A stretch of 64,000 nucleotides of DNA, taken from UBA966 sp046350355. Its GTDB lineage: Bacteria; Planctomycetota; Phycisphaerae; Phycisphaerales; SM1A02. The notes beneath the pieces were generated by a model. It did no database searches. It was not told the DNA's origin and was given only the letters and a program-made list of their open reading frames with translations. Both the position numbers and the translations under genes were made by a program. The DNA is taken from assembly GCA_046350355.1 (NCBI GenBank), contig JAXMAN010000002.1, forward strand, positions 124,001 to 188,000. Reading direction: 5' to 3'. Positions 48,458-56,061 of the stretch are shown here, in pieces. Every line of letters starts with the position of its first letter. Positions within the stretch are counted from its first letter, which is position 1.

Positions 48458-49015
48458 GTGGCGCCGATGACGGCGACGACCCCGGTCTGGCGAACGCTGC
48501 GCATCGGCGGCATCGCGAAGTCCGAGCTGCTGCAGCGGCTGGAATCGCAGGGGGTGCAGCTCAACGACGCGGCGCGGGAGCTCTTCGCGGACGACCGGTT
48601 CACGGTGGCGGGCGCGCCGTCCGTGGTATCCACCGTCGAACGCTCCGTCGCCGATCTCGGATTCCCTAATGGCGCGACGATGCCGCAACTCTGCGAGGCG
48701 GCGCGCGGCCTCGGCTTCCATCTTTGCCCGCTCGAACTCGCCCCGCACCTGCGGCTGCAGTGGCTCGACCAGCCGGAAGGGCAGGGCGGCCAGCCGCCGA
48801 CGCAGCATCGCGCCCCGCCGGGCTCCGTCACGGTGGTGTCGGCCCCAATCAGCGAGGACGACCGGGTCCCCAAGGGCTTCTACCTGCGCCGCATCGAGGG
48901 CGTCCTCTGGCTGCGCGGCTACCGCTCGGACGCGGCGCACGTCTGGTCGCCGGAGGATCGGTTGCTCTTTCGCGACATGCGCGGCGAGCCAGCTGAACGC
49001 CCATCCGAGACCTGA
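48458..49015 (+). CDS. conserved hypothetical protein
   Basis: 185 residues (ATG 48467 is also possible). The blocks IAKSELLQRLESQGVQLND, VERSVADLGFPNGATMPQL, LGFHLCPLELAPHLRLQWLD and GFYLRRIEGVLWLRGYR are strongly conserved in a helicase-unrelated, uncharacterised family scattered across bacteria. A single soluble domain; function unknown. It lies 17 bases after the TMEM175 stop. Confidence 0.78.
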   Translation: MAPMTATTPVWRTLRIGGIAKSELLQRLESQGVQLNDAARELFADDRFTVAGAPSVVSTVERSVADLGFPNGATMPQLCEAARGLGFHLCPLELAPHLRLQWLDQPEGQGGQPPTQHRAPPGSVTVVSAPISEDDRVPKGFYLRRIEGVLWLRGYRSDAAHVWSPEDRLLFRDMRGEPAERPSET

Positions 49016-49770
49016 GCCTGATCGTGCCCGGCGTATCGGAGCATGTAGTGCATGCGCCTTCCCGATCCCGAGCGGTTCTTCACCGGGATGGTGTCGGGAG
49101 GCTGCTCCCGTGCCACATCATGCCTCAACGGCGGATCTCCTAGCGGGAATGCCGTGGAGGATCTGCGGGGATCCTGCCGCTGACGCTCGCACCGCTGCCA
49201 TAGGTGGACTGGCATGCACCGGCGCGGCCGTTGTCTCGAGTGGCCCTAGCGAGGAGGGGGTGATCGCGACCCCGGCCCATCGCGCCGCCGCCCTTGCAGT
49301 TTGCAGGGCGCCTCTTGAGATGTAGCCAACTCTGCCAAAGGAACGCGTGAAAGTCGTTCGCGAGAGTGTCATCCGCCGCTGCCACCGTGGCCTTGCAATG
49401 CGCATCCTGATCGATCACGACGGCCAGACACACACGCTGGATCTGCTCGGGCGGGCTTGATCACCTCGGCGGTGCTTCGCGCAGCTCCCATGACGCTGGT
49501 GCGATGTAGGCTGTCCACCCGGTAGGGTGGATGGACCGTCGCCGCAGGTCAGCACGTGCCAGTGGCGAACTGGTAGGTGTCCGCCGGGCAAGCGGAATGA
49601 ACGCCTACGCCGGGCCGTCATTCGGCGGCGAGTTTGAGGTGCGCCTGCCGAGAAGGTTCCCACATCTGCGCCGGGGACGGCACATGGACTAAGACTCCCC
49701 GGGCTTCGATCAGAGTTCGGCCTCAGACTCTTGAGCCGCCCTCCGGCACACTTGATATTGGAGCACTGGA
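49016..49770. other. 755 bp stretch without a supportable gene
   Basis: Short frames exist on both strands, but none shows protein-like composition or a family pattern. One plus-strand 20-codon frame at 49397-49459 (MRILIDHDGQTHTLDLLG) looks like a relic. No attC, tRNA or inverted repeat stands out. It is probably decayed cassette or gene material. Confidence 0.5.
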
Positions 49771-50241
49771 ATGGACATCGCTCTTGAATTGCTGAAGTTG
49801 GGATTGGTCGGCCTCGTTGCCGGCCTCTTCTCGTCGTTCCTCGCCAATCGCGATCATCGCCATCGCAAATGGTGGGAGCTGCGTGTCTCGGCCTACAGAG
49901 ACGCGATCGAAGCGCTTTCTGATCTGGTCCATTTCTACGAAAGGCACTACACCGCCGAGATTCGGAGACGCGAGATTTCCGCTGAGCTTAGTGCGCAACT
50001 CGACGCATTCTGGGAGCAGTCGTCCCCGAGAATTCGAAGACTGGCCGACACCGGTGCATTCCTGTTTTCCGAACGAGCGAACACTGCTCTTCGCGACTTC
50101 ATGCGAGTAGACGATGCGGACTGCTACGTCGAACATCTTGACAACAACTTGCACAAGGCGAAGCGCTGCCTCGCGGAACTCGTAGACTGCTCGCGGGTCG
50201 ATCTCAGGTTGAAACCCTCGCTGCTGCCCTGGTTGGAGTAG
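49771..50241 (+). CDS. conserved hypothetical protein with N-terminal membrane helix
   Basis: 156 residues. One N-terminal helix (LLKLGLVGLVAGLFSSFLA) anchors a helical cytosolic domain starting RHRKWWELRVSAYRDAIEAL. The anchor plus coiled cytosolic region is common in small proteins of unknown role. No attC flanks it. Confidence 0.7.
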   Translation: MDIALELLKLGLVGLVAGLFSSFLANRDHRHRKWWELRVSAYRDAIEALSDLVHFYERHYTAEIRRREISAELSAQLDAFWEQSSPRIRRLADTGAFLFSERANTALRDFMRVDDADCYVEHLDNNLHKAKRCLAELVDCSRVDLRLKPSLLPWLE

Positions 50242-50380
50242 GTTGTGCGGAGGGCTTCGCCGCCATCGCAATGCACGCCGCCTCTCACGCGCGGGGCGAT
50301 GGGGACTGTCTTGCATGTGGTGCGAACTTCAGCACTATCCGATCCGATCCGCGTGATTGGCTCTACCCTGGCTGCCATTT

Positions 50381-50644
50381 ATGGCCCACGGCCGGCGCAT
50401 CTCCATCGCAGCTGCAATCCGGCACGCAACGGAGGTTCAGACGATCGCGTCTGGACGATCCATCCGCGAGTTGGCTCGCCTTCAGCGGATGTACGGCAAA
50501 GGCCGATGGAGGAAGCTCAAGGGCATCACCCGTGTCCTGCTCCCAGATGGCTCCCTGGCGACCGTCGAGTTACACTGGTACGAGGCGCACGGGATCGGCC
50601 GGCGCGAGCCAAAGATCAAGCGAATATTGGCGACCGAACCATGA
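50381..50644 (+). CDS. small basic protein, first gene of a coupled pair
   Basis: 87 residues from ATG 50381. SIAAAIRHATEVQTIASGRSI is followed by RELARLQRMYGKGRWRKLKG, a very basic helix pair, and by VLLPDGSLATVELHWYEAHG with C-terminal GRREPKIKRIL. Its stop overlaps the next start as ATGA. A toxin-antitoxin-like role is conceivable from size, charge and coupling only. Confidence 0.7.
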   Translation: MAHGRRISIAAAIRHATEVQTIASGRSIRELARLQRMYGKGRWRKLKGITRVLLPDGSLATVELHWYEAHGIGRREPKIKRILATEP

Positions 50645-50874
50645 AGCGCACCCCGAAATCCCACGACTTCGTCATCTGCATCAGCAACAGGGGTTTTCGC
50701 GCGTCGCTGATTCCCCGTCGCATCTACGAGACGGTGAGCGACGCCGCGGCGAAGAAGCGGGGGCTGTTGCGCGTGATCGATGAGTCGGGCGAGGACTACC
50801 TCTTCCCGGAGTCGCTCTTCATCGCCATCGCGCTCACCGAGCCCGTGGCGCGTGCAGTGGCGAAGGCCGGCTAG
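50641..50874 (+). CDS. small protein, second gene of a coupled pair
   Basis: 77 residues. HDFVICISNRGFRASLIPRR, then GLLRVIDESGEDYLFPESLF is a pattern seen in many small bacterial proteins encoded beside basic partners. The DESGEDYL(F/Y)P motif is the family hallmark I recall. Function unknown. Translation is coupled to the upstream gene. Confidence 0.72.
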   Translation: MKRTPKSHDFVICISNRGFRASLIPRRIYETVSDAAAKKRGLLRVIDESGEDYLFPESLFIAIALTEPVARAVAKAG

Positions 50875-50892
50875 GCGCCGCGTCCTCCCACT

Positions 50893-52827
50893 CTAATGCT
50901 GGCGCGGCCCCGCACCCGGCACCGCCAGGAAAAACCCCCACTGCGTCGCGCCATCCGCGCGCCCGGCATCGCCGATCACTCGCCGCTCGCCATCCGTCCG
51001 CGGCAGCAACCACTTGTTCGGCCCGCCCGCGTCGAAGAGCAGCGCGAGGCTCCGCGCGCGCGTCGTCTCCCAGTGGTACTGGTTGCTGTCCGCCGCGCCC
51101 TGGCTCGCGCCGACGGCGCGGTAGTCGTCGCTGCCGCCCAGATCCAGCAGCATCCCGATCGCCTGCTGCGCGGCCGCGCCCTGCGAGAGGCCGTCCGCCT
51201 GGTAGCGGTCGTCGCCGCCCGCGTCGACGAGCGCCGCGACCGAGATGTCCCACGCCGCGCCCTGGCCCGCGGCGGTCATGCTCCAGTAGAGGTCGTCGCC
51301 CGCGTCGTCGAGCAGCGCGCCGAAGGCCTGGTGCGCGGCGGTGCCCTGCGCATAGCGGTTGCCGTAGTAGAAGTCGTTGCCGCCCGCGTCGTGCAGCACG
51401 CCCATGCTCAGGAAGTAGCCGATGCCCTGGCCGAACTCGCCGCATTCGTAGCGGTCGTTGCCGGCAAGGTCGACCAGCGCGCCGAGGCCCCCGGGTGCGC
51501 CCGCGCGGTATCCGAAGCCCGCGCCCTGCGAGAAGCTCATGTGCACCGCGGGCGTGCCGTACGCGCTCGGCTCGCTGCCGTCGGCGCGGTAGCGGTCGTT
51601 GCCCGCGACATCCAGCAGCAGCGCCGCGCCGCCCGGCCCGCCGCACGCCTGCGAGAAGGTCTCCGCGACGTACTCGTCGCTGCCGTCGAGGTCGACGATC
51701 GCGCCCACGCCCGCGATCGCCGCGCCTTCGCACCAGCTCCCGCCGCGGTAGATGTCGTTGCCCGCGTGGTCGACGATCACGCCCAGCCCGAAGCACGCCG
51801 CGCCCAGCGCGCAGGCGCTTGCCTCGTAGCGGTCGTCGCCCGCGAAATCCTCGATGATCGAGACGCCCAGCACGCCGCCACCGGGCCCGCCCAGCGTCGC
51901 CGCGGGCAGCGCGTGGTAGCGGTCGTTGCCCTCCAGGTCCACGATCGCGCGCGAGCCGACGACGGTGCTCGGCCACTCGTACACATCGTCGCCGCCGGGA
52001 TCGAAGACCGCCGCGACGCGCGACATGTCGTAGCGGTTCGCGCCCGTCGAGCCCACGACGAGCCACCCGAGCTCCGGCACCTCCTGCGCGGTGAGGATCT
52101 TCCCGTCGACCGCGCCCTTGAGCTCCTCCGGCAGATCCTCCGCGGGCTGCGCGGCCCAGTCGCCCTTCGTCTGCAGCCGCACATCCAGGTGCGCTGCCAG
52201 CGCCGCCAGCGTCGCGCGGTCGACGAGCGTCGTCGCGCGCACCGCGCCCGTGAACTCCACGCTGCGCCCCGTGCCGCGTCCGGTGCTCTCGCGCGCGCCG
52301 ACGACCAGCGCCTCCGCGGCGGCGACGCGCTTGGGATCGACCTCTGCCGCCGCCAGCGCCTCGCGCAGCGCGCGCGTGGGCTCGTTGAGCAGGAAGTCCA
52401 ACGCGAAGACTGCGCTCTGCGGATCGTCGCACTTCATCCCGCCCTGGCCCTCGGCGGAGGGCTCGGGCGCGCCGAGCGCGCGCGCGGCGGAGGCGGCCAG
52501 CGCGCGCCAGGGGCGCTGGCGCAGCTCCTCGGCGGGGCGCTCGGCGGGGGCGGCGGCGAATCGCGCGTACTCCGGCGTCGCGAAGGGATGCAGGAAGCAG
52601 ACCCGCACGAGCGGCAGGAGCCCGCGCAGCGCGAACTGCCGCGGCGTGGCGGCGAAGAGCGCGGCGGTGCGCGCCACATCCTCGGCCAGCTTCGATTCCT
52701 GGACCAGCGCGCCCACCGGGGTCCGGGCGTCGAAGGGGCGGACCATCGCGGGCGCCTGCGCGCATCCGGCGGGCCCGCTTCCCGAGGCGGTCAGCAGCAT
52801 GCACGCGGCGAGGAGCGACATGCGCAA
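50893..52827 (-). CDS. exported protein with about twelve D-x-x-G-x-D-x-Y repeats
   Basis: 644 residues. An N-terminal signal with possible lipobox (PAGC), a helical region to about residue 270, then repeats every 30-50 residues: DPGGDDVYEW, DLEGNDRYHA, DFAGDDRYEA, DHAGNDIYRG, DLDGSDEYVA, DVAGNDRYRA, DLAGNDRYEC, DAGGNDFYYG, DDAGDDLYWS, DAGGDDRYQA, DLGGSDDYRA. Each is followed by a SQGAA-like turn. The repeats suggest a calcium-binding beta-solenoid, related in spirit to RTX repeats. Function unknown. Transcribed divergently from rluB. Confidence 0.8.
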   Translation of the reverse strand: MRMSLLAACMLLTASGSGPAGCAQAPAMVRPFDARTPVGALVQESKLAEDVARTAALFAATPRQFALRGLLPLVRVCFLHPFATPEYARFAAAPAERPAEELRQRPWRALAASAARALGAPEPSAEGQGGMKCDDPQSAVFALDFLLNEPTRALREALAAAEVDPKRVAAAEALVVGARESTGRGTGRSVEFTGAVRATTLVDRATLAALAAHLDVRLQTKGDWAAQPAEDLPEELKGAVDGKILTAQEVPELGWLVVGSTGANRYDMSRVAAVFDPGGDDVYEWPSTVVGSRAIVDLEGNDRYHALPAATLGGPGGGVLGVSIIEDFAGDDRYEASACALGAACFGLGVIVDHAGNDIYRGGSWCEGAAIAGVGAIVDLDGSDEYVAETFSQACGGPGGAALLLDVAGNDRYRADGSEPSAYGTPAVHMSFSQGAGFGYRAGAPGGLGALVDLAGNDRYECGEFGQGIGYFLSMGVLHDAGGNDFYYGNRYAQGTAAHQAFGALLDDAGDDLYWSMTAAGQGAAWDISVAALVDAGGDDRYQADGLSQGAAAQQAIGMLLDLGGSDDYRAVGASQGAADSNQYHWETTRARSLALLFDAGGPNKWLLPRTDGERRVIGDAGRADGATQWGFFLAVPGAGPRQH

Positions 52828-52858
52828 ACCATACTTCGCGCAGCGCTACGATGTCCCG

Positions 52859-53863
52859 ATGCGCCGCACGGGATCGCCGACCCACCCCTTCCAGGACGAC
52901 ACGCAGGGCGAGCGCATCCAGAAGGTGCTTGCCGACGCCGGCGTGGGCTCGCGCCGCGCGTGCGAGGCGATCGTCGTCGAGGGGCGCGTCACCGTGGACG
53001 GCCACCGCATCGACGGGCTGCCCGCCTGGGTCGACGCGCGCGTGCACGACATCCGCGTCGACGGCCGCCGCGTGCGCGCGCCGGAGGACCACCACTACGT
53101 CCTCTTCTTCAAGCCCAAGGGGGTGCTCAGCGTCAGCAGCGACCCCGAGGGCCGCGTCTGCGCGACCGACCTCGTGCGGCATCCCGCGAAGGCGCGCCTC
53201 TACCCGGTGGGGCGCCTGGAGATCGACGCCTCGGGGCTGCTGCTGCTGACCAACGACGGCGAGCTCGCCAACCGGCTCACGCACCCGCGCTTCGAGATGT
53301 CCAAGGGCTACGAAGTGCTCGTCGGCGGGACGGTGCGCGACTCCGACCTGCCCGAGCTCGAGCGCCGCATCTTCGCGGGCCCGCGCGCGACCGAAGCCGG
53401 GGCGGGCGCGCCGTCGCGGCTGCTGATCCTGAATCGCGAGCCGGGCCGCACGCTCCTCTACATGGACCTGCGCGACAACCGCAACCGCGACCTGCGCGAG
53501 ACGCTCGAGACCTTCGGCCACCCGCTGAAGAAGCTGCGCCGCGTGAGCATCGGGCCGCTGAAGCTGAAGGCGCTGCAGGTCGGCCACTGGCGCGAGCTCA
53601 CCGCGCCGGAACTCGCCGCGCTGCGCGAGGAGGCCTTCGCGACGCCGCAGCAGCGCGCCGCGCGGCGCCTGCGCACCGAACGCGAGGCGAACTCGAAGAA
53701 GCTGCGCGGCACCTCGCGCCCGCCGCGCGAGGATCGCGCCCCGCGGGCCGGGAAGGGCAAGCGCGACTTCCGCGACGCGCGCTCCCCCCGCGACGCGCGC
53801 TCCCCCCGCGACACCCGCAGTTCTCGGCCCGAGCGCCCGCGCGGCGCGCGTCGGCCGGGCTAG
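52859..53863 (+). CDS. rluB: 23S rRNA pseudouridine synthase, RluB/RsuA type
   Basis: 334 residues. An N-terminal S4 RNA-binding domain (RIQKVLADAGVGSRRACEAIV), then the synthase core with FFKPKGVLSV and the catalytic Asp in VGRLEIDASGLLLLTNDGEL, and the RsuA-type block RLTHPRFEMSKGYEV. RluB modifies U2605 in 23S rRNA. A 70-residue basic Arg/Asp/Ser tail with short tandem repeats follows the core. ATG 52859 is chosen; ATG 52820 is possible but overlaps the divergent gene's leader. Confidence 0.87.
   Translation: MRRTGSPTHPFQDDTQGERIQKVLADAGVGSRRACEAIVVEGRVTVDGHRIDGLPAWVDARVHDIRVDGRRVRAPEDHHYVLFFKPKGVLSVSSDPEGRVCATDLVRHPAKARLYPVGRLEIDASGLLLLTNDGELANRLTHPRFEMSKGYEVLVGGTVRDSDLPELERRIFAGPRATEAGAGAPSRLLILNREPGRTLLYMDLRDNRNRDLRETLETFGHPLKKLRRVSIGPLKLKALQVGHWRELTAPELAALREEAFATPQQRAARRLRTEREANSKKLRGTSRPPREDRAPRAGKGKRDFRDARSPRDARSPRDTRSSRPERPRGARRPG
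53771..53815 (+). repeat. 18 bp tandem repeat in the rluB tail
   Basis: CGCGACGCGCGCTCCCCC occurs at 53771-53788 and again at 53789-53806, followed by a partial third copy. It encodes the RDARSP repeats of the basic tail. Confidence 0.85.
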
Positions 53864-53864
53864 C

Positions 53865-54104
53865 ATGGCCCGCGCGATGCCACAGTACGAGTACATCTGC
53901 GAGGCCGACGGCGAGGTCATCACCCTCCTGCGTCCCATGAAGGACGCGGACGCGCCCGTCGAGGACCCCGCCGGCAAGGGCCGCCAGTTCACCCGCAAGC
54001 ACAGCGTCTTCGGCGTGGCGGGCTCGCCCGTCGGCGCCACCCATGTCCACCAGGGCGCCTGCTGCCCCTGCGGCAAGGCCTCGGGCCAGTGCGGCCGTGG
54101 CTGA
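53865..54104 (+). CDS. FmdB-like small zinc protein
   Basis: 79 residues (ATG 53877, giving MPQYEYICEADGEVI, is the more likely start). The start PQYEYICEADGEV is that of FmdB-family putative regulatory proteins; the C-terminus has paired cysteines (CCPCGKASGQCGRG). It probably binds zinc. It lies directly behind rluB and its stop overlaps the start of the next gene. Confidence 0.72.
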   Translation: MARAMPQYEYICEADGEVITLLRPMKDADAPVEDPAGKGRQFTRKHSVFGVAGSPVGATHVHQGACCPCGKASGQCGRG

Positions 54105-54870
54105 CGCCGCCTCCGGCATCCTCCTCCACGGGGTCGACTTCTCCGGCGCCGAATCCGGCGGGAGCGCCAAGATCCGCGTCGTCACACGCGACCTGGGCCA
54201 GCGTTCCGAGCCGGTGCGATCGGAAGGGCGCTTCGACCGCCGCTCGCTCGCGCGCGCGATCCTGGCCAGCGCGCAGGACGGCCGCGCGCACCTCTGGCGC
54301 GTCGATGCGCCGCAGGGGCTGCCGCTCTCCACGATCGCCGAGCTCGAGCTCCCCGCCGACTGGCGCGCCGTCGCCGACTCCATGCTCGCGCAGGGCTCGC
54401 CGCGCCACTGGCGCCACAGCGTGCGCGAGCGCACCCGCCGCGAGCCGCGCCGCCGCTGCGACCAGGAGCTGCACACGCCGATGGCGCCGATGAACCTGCG
54501 CGTCTTCAAGCAGACCTGGTCCTTCGTCTGCGAACTGCTGCTGCCGCTGGCCGACGCGGGCGTGCGCGTCGAGCCCGTCGCGGGCCCGCTCGGCGCGCGC
54601 GTCGTCGTCTGCGAAGGCTGCCCCGCGAGCGTCCTGCGCGCGCACGACTGGCCGCACCGCGGCTACAAGGGCGCCGGCGCGCCGCCCGCCGCCGTGCGCG
54701 GCGAGATCGTGCGCCGCCTGCGCGCGCTGGGGCTGGCGATCCCGGAACCGCTCGCGCAGGAGGCGGTGCGCGACGAGGAGGGCGACCTGCTCGACGCGCT
54801 CCTGCTCACGACCGCGCCGATGCACACGGTGGTCCCCGCCGAAGCGATCGTCGAAGGCTGGGTCTACTGA
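54097..54870 (+). CDS. DUF429-like predicted RNase H-fold protein
   Basis: 257 residues from GTG 54097. The first strand ILLHGVDFSGAESGGSAKI carries the family's leading acidic residue. Conserved middle and late segments include RRCDQELHTPMAPMNLRVF and CEGCPASVLRAHDWPHRGYKG (shown in parts: CEGCPASVL, HRGYKG). DUF429 proteins are predicted nucleases of unknown role. The gene overlaps the upstream stop by eight bases. Confidence 0.68.
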   Translation: MADAASGILLHGVDFSGAESGGSAKIRVVTRDLGQRSEPVRSEGRFDRRSLARAILASAQDGRAHLWRVDAPQGLPLSTIAELELPADWRAVADSMLAQGSPRHWRHSVRERTRREPRRRCDQELHTPMAPMNLRVFKQTWSFVCELLLPLADAGVRVEPVAGPLGARVVVCEGCPASVLRAHDWPHRGYKGAGAPPAAVRGEIVRRLRALGLAIPEPLAQEAVRDEEGDLLDALLLTTAPMHTVVPAEAIVEGWVY

Positions 54871-54897
54871 CCCGCGCTGGCGCTCGCGCCGCGCCGC

Positions 54898-55734
54898 TCA
54901 CACCCCGCGCGTCTGCGGATCCCAGATGATCTTGTGGAGCTGCACCTGCAGCCGCACCGGCAGCCGGTCGGCCAGGATCCACTGCGCCAGCTGCCGCGGA
55001 TGCAGCCCCGGCACGCCCGCGATCTCCTTGCCGGCGGGCTGCTCCCACGCGGGGCTCATCAGGATGCAGCGCAGCGCGCCCGTCTCCAGCGCGCGCGCGA
55101 GGCCGCGGTGCGCGATCACCTCGCGCGCCCACTCGTAGTCCGCGCGGTCGACGATCACGAACTTCACCTCGTCGTGCGCGCGCAGGTGCTGGAGGTTGCT
55201 CCAGAGGTTGCGCTCGGCCTCGCCGCTGCCGGGGGTCTTGATGTCCAGGATGCGGATGACGCGCGGATCGCAGGCGGCGATGTCGATCGCCCCCGAGGTC
55301 TCCACGAGCACCGTGCAGCCGCGGTCGCAGAGGATGCGCATGAGGTCGAAGGCGCGCTTCTGCGCGAGCGGCTCGCCGCCGGTGAGCTCGACCAGCTTGC
55401 AGCCGGTCGCCTCGACCGCCGCGACGACCTCCGCCACCGTGCGCGTCTGCCCCTCGCGGAAGCTGTATTCCGTGTCGCAGTAGCGGCAGCGCAGGGGGCA
55501 GCCGGTCAGGCGCACGAAGACGCACGGCTCGCCCGCCCAGGTGCTCTCGCCCTGGATGGAGTGGAAGATCTCGTTGACGCGCAGCGTGCCCGCGAGCGGG
55601 TCGCCTGCGGCCGCCGCGCCCGCGGCGCCGGTCGCGCCCGCCGTGCCCGCGCCGGCCTCGAAGACGCTCGAGCGCTCGACGGCCTTGCTGCCGGCGCACT
55701 TGGGCATGAGGTGCTCGAGGGGGTTCGTGGCCAT
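54898..55734 (-). CDS. queE: 7-carboxy-7-deazaguanine synthase (radical SAM)
   Basis: 278 residues. The radical-SAM cluster motif is CPLRCRYC (C-x3-C-x2-C), preceded by IFHSIQGESTWAGEPCVFVR and followed by ELTGGEPLAQ, all QueE hallmarks. It makes CDG from CPH4 on the queuosine/preQ1 pathway. The N-terminus carries an Ala/Gly-rich extension of about 40 residues. ATG 55734 is chosen; an upstream frame runs into the tRNA gene. No other que genes lie nearby. Confidence 0.88.
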   Translation of the reverse strand: MATNPLEHLMPKCAGSKAVERSSVFEAGAGTAGATGAAGAAAAGDPLAGTLRVNEIFHSIQGESTWAGEPCVFVRLTGCPLRCRYCDTEYSFREGQTRTVAEVVAAVEATGCKLVELTGGEPLAQKRAFDLMRILCDRGCTVLVETSGAIDIAACDPRVIRILDIKTPGSGEAERNLWSNLQHLRAHDEVKFVIVDRADYEWAREVIAHRGLARALETGALRCILMSPAWEQPAGKEIAGVPGLHPRQLAQWILADRLPVRLQVQLHKIIWDPQTRGV

Positions 55735-55812
55735 GGCAGGGGGGGCGTGGCGTCGGCGGGGGAGTTCGGGGCGGCGGAGTGCGGGGCGGGGGGCGAGGGC
55801 GCCCTCCTCCAA

Positions 55813-55850
55813 AAAGTACTGCGGGAGGCGCGTGATGCGCCTCCCGCCAG
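55813..55850 (-). terminator. rho-independent terminator of tRNA-Leu
   Basis: On the minus strand GCGGGAGGCGC and GCGCCTCCCGC form an 11 bp stem with a short loop directly after the tRNA, followed a few bases later by TTTTT (55811-55815 as AAAAA on the plus strand). Confidence 0.8.
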
Positions 55851-55934
55851 TGCCCAGGAGAGGACTCGAACCTCCAAGGGATTGCTCCCACCAGCACCTC
55901 AAGCTGGCGCGTCTGCCAATTCCGCCACCAGGGC
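55851..55934 (-). tRNA. tRNA-Leu, anticodon GAG
   Basis: The minus strand folds as a cloverleaf with acceptor GCCCTGG/CCTGGGC (one T-T mismatch) and discriminator A. It has a D-arm region GGCGGAATTGGCAGACGC, anticodon stem CCAGC/GCTGG around loop TTGAGGT (GAG at 55898-55900), a long variable arm, and T-loop GGTTCGAGTCC. The long variable arm and anticodon give leucine. CCA is not encoded. Confidence 0.92.
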
Positions 55935-55991
55935 GATGGCCCGCGCGGTCCGTCACTCGCGACCGCTTGGGGAACGGGGGAGTATAGCAAA

Positions 55992-56024
55992 GAAAGCCCC
56001 CGCCGCAGGCGCGGCGGGGGCTGA
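55992..56024 (-). terminator. rho-independent terminator of the metalloprotease gene
   Basis: On the minus strand AGCCCCCGCCGC and GCGGCGGGGGCT form a 12 bp stem with a four-base loop, followed by TTCTTT. It lies 38 bases after the metalloprotease stop. Confidence 0.85.
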
Positions 56025-56061
56025 AGGAGCGTGCGATGGGCGCGTCCGGAGGGCCGAGAAA

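Noticed and set aside
50896..53940. 1014-codon plus-strand open frame across the repeat protein and rluB
   Set aside because: Out-of-frame shadow of two real genes on opposite strands; its composition is not protein-like.
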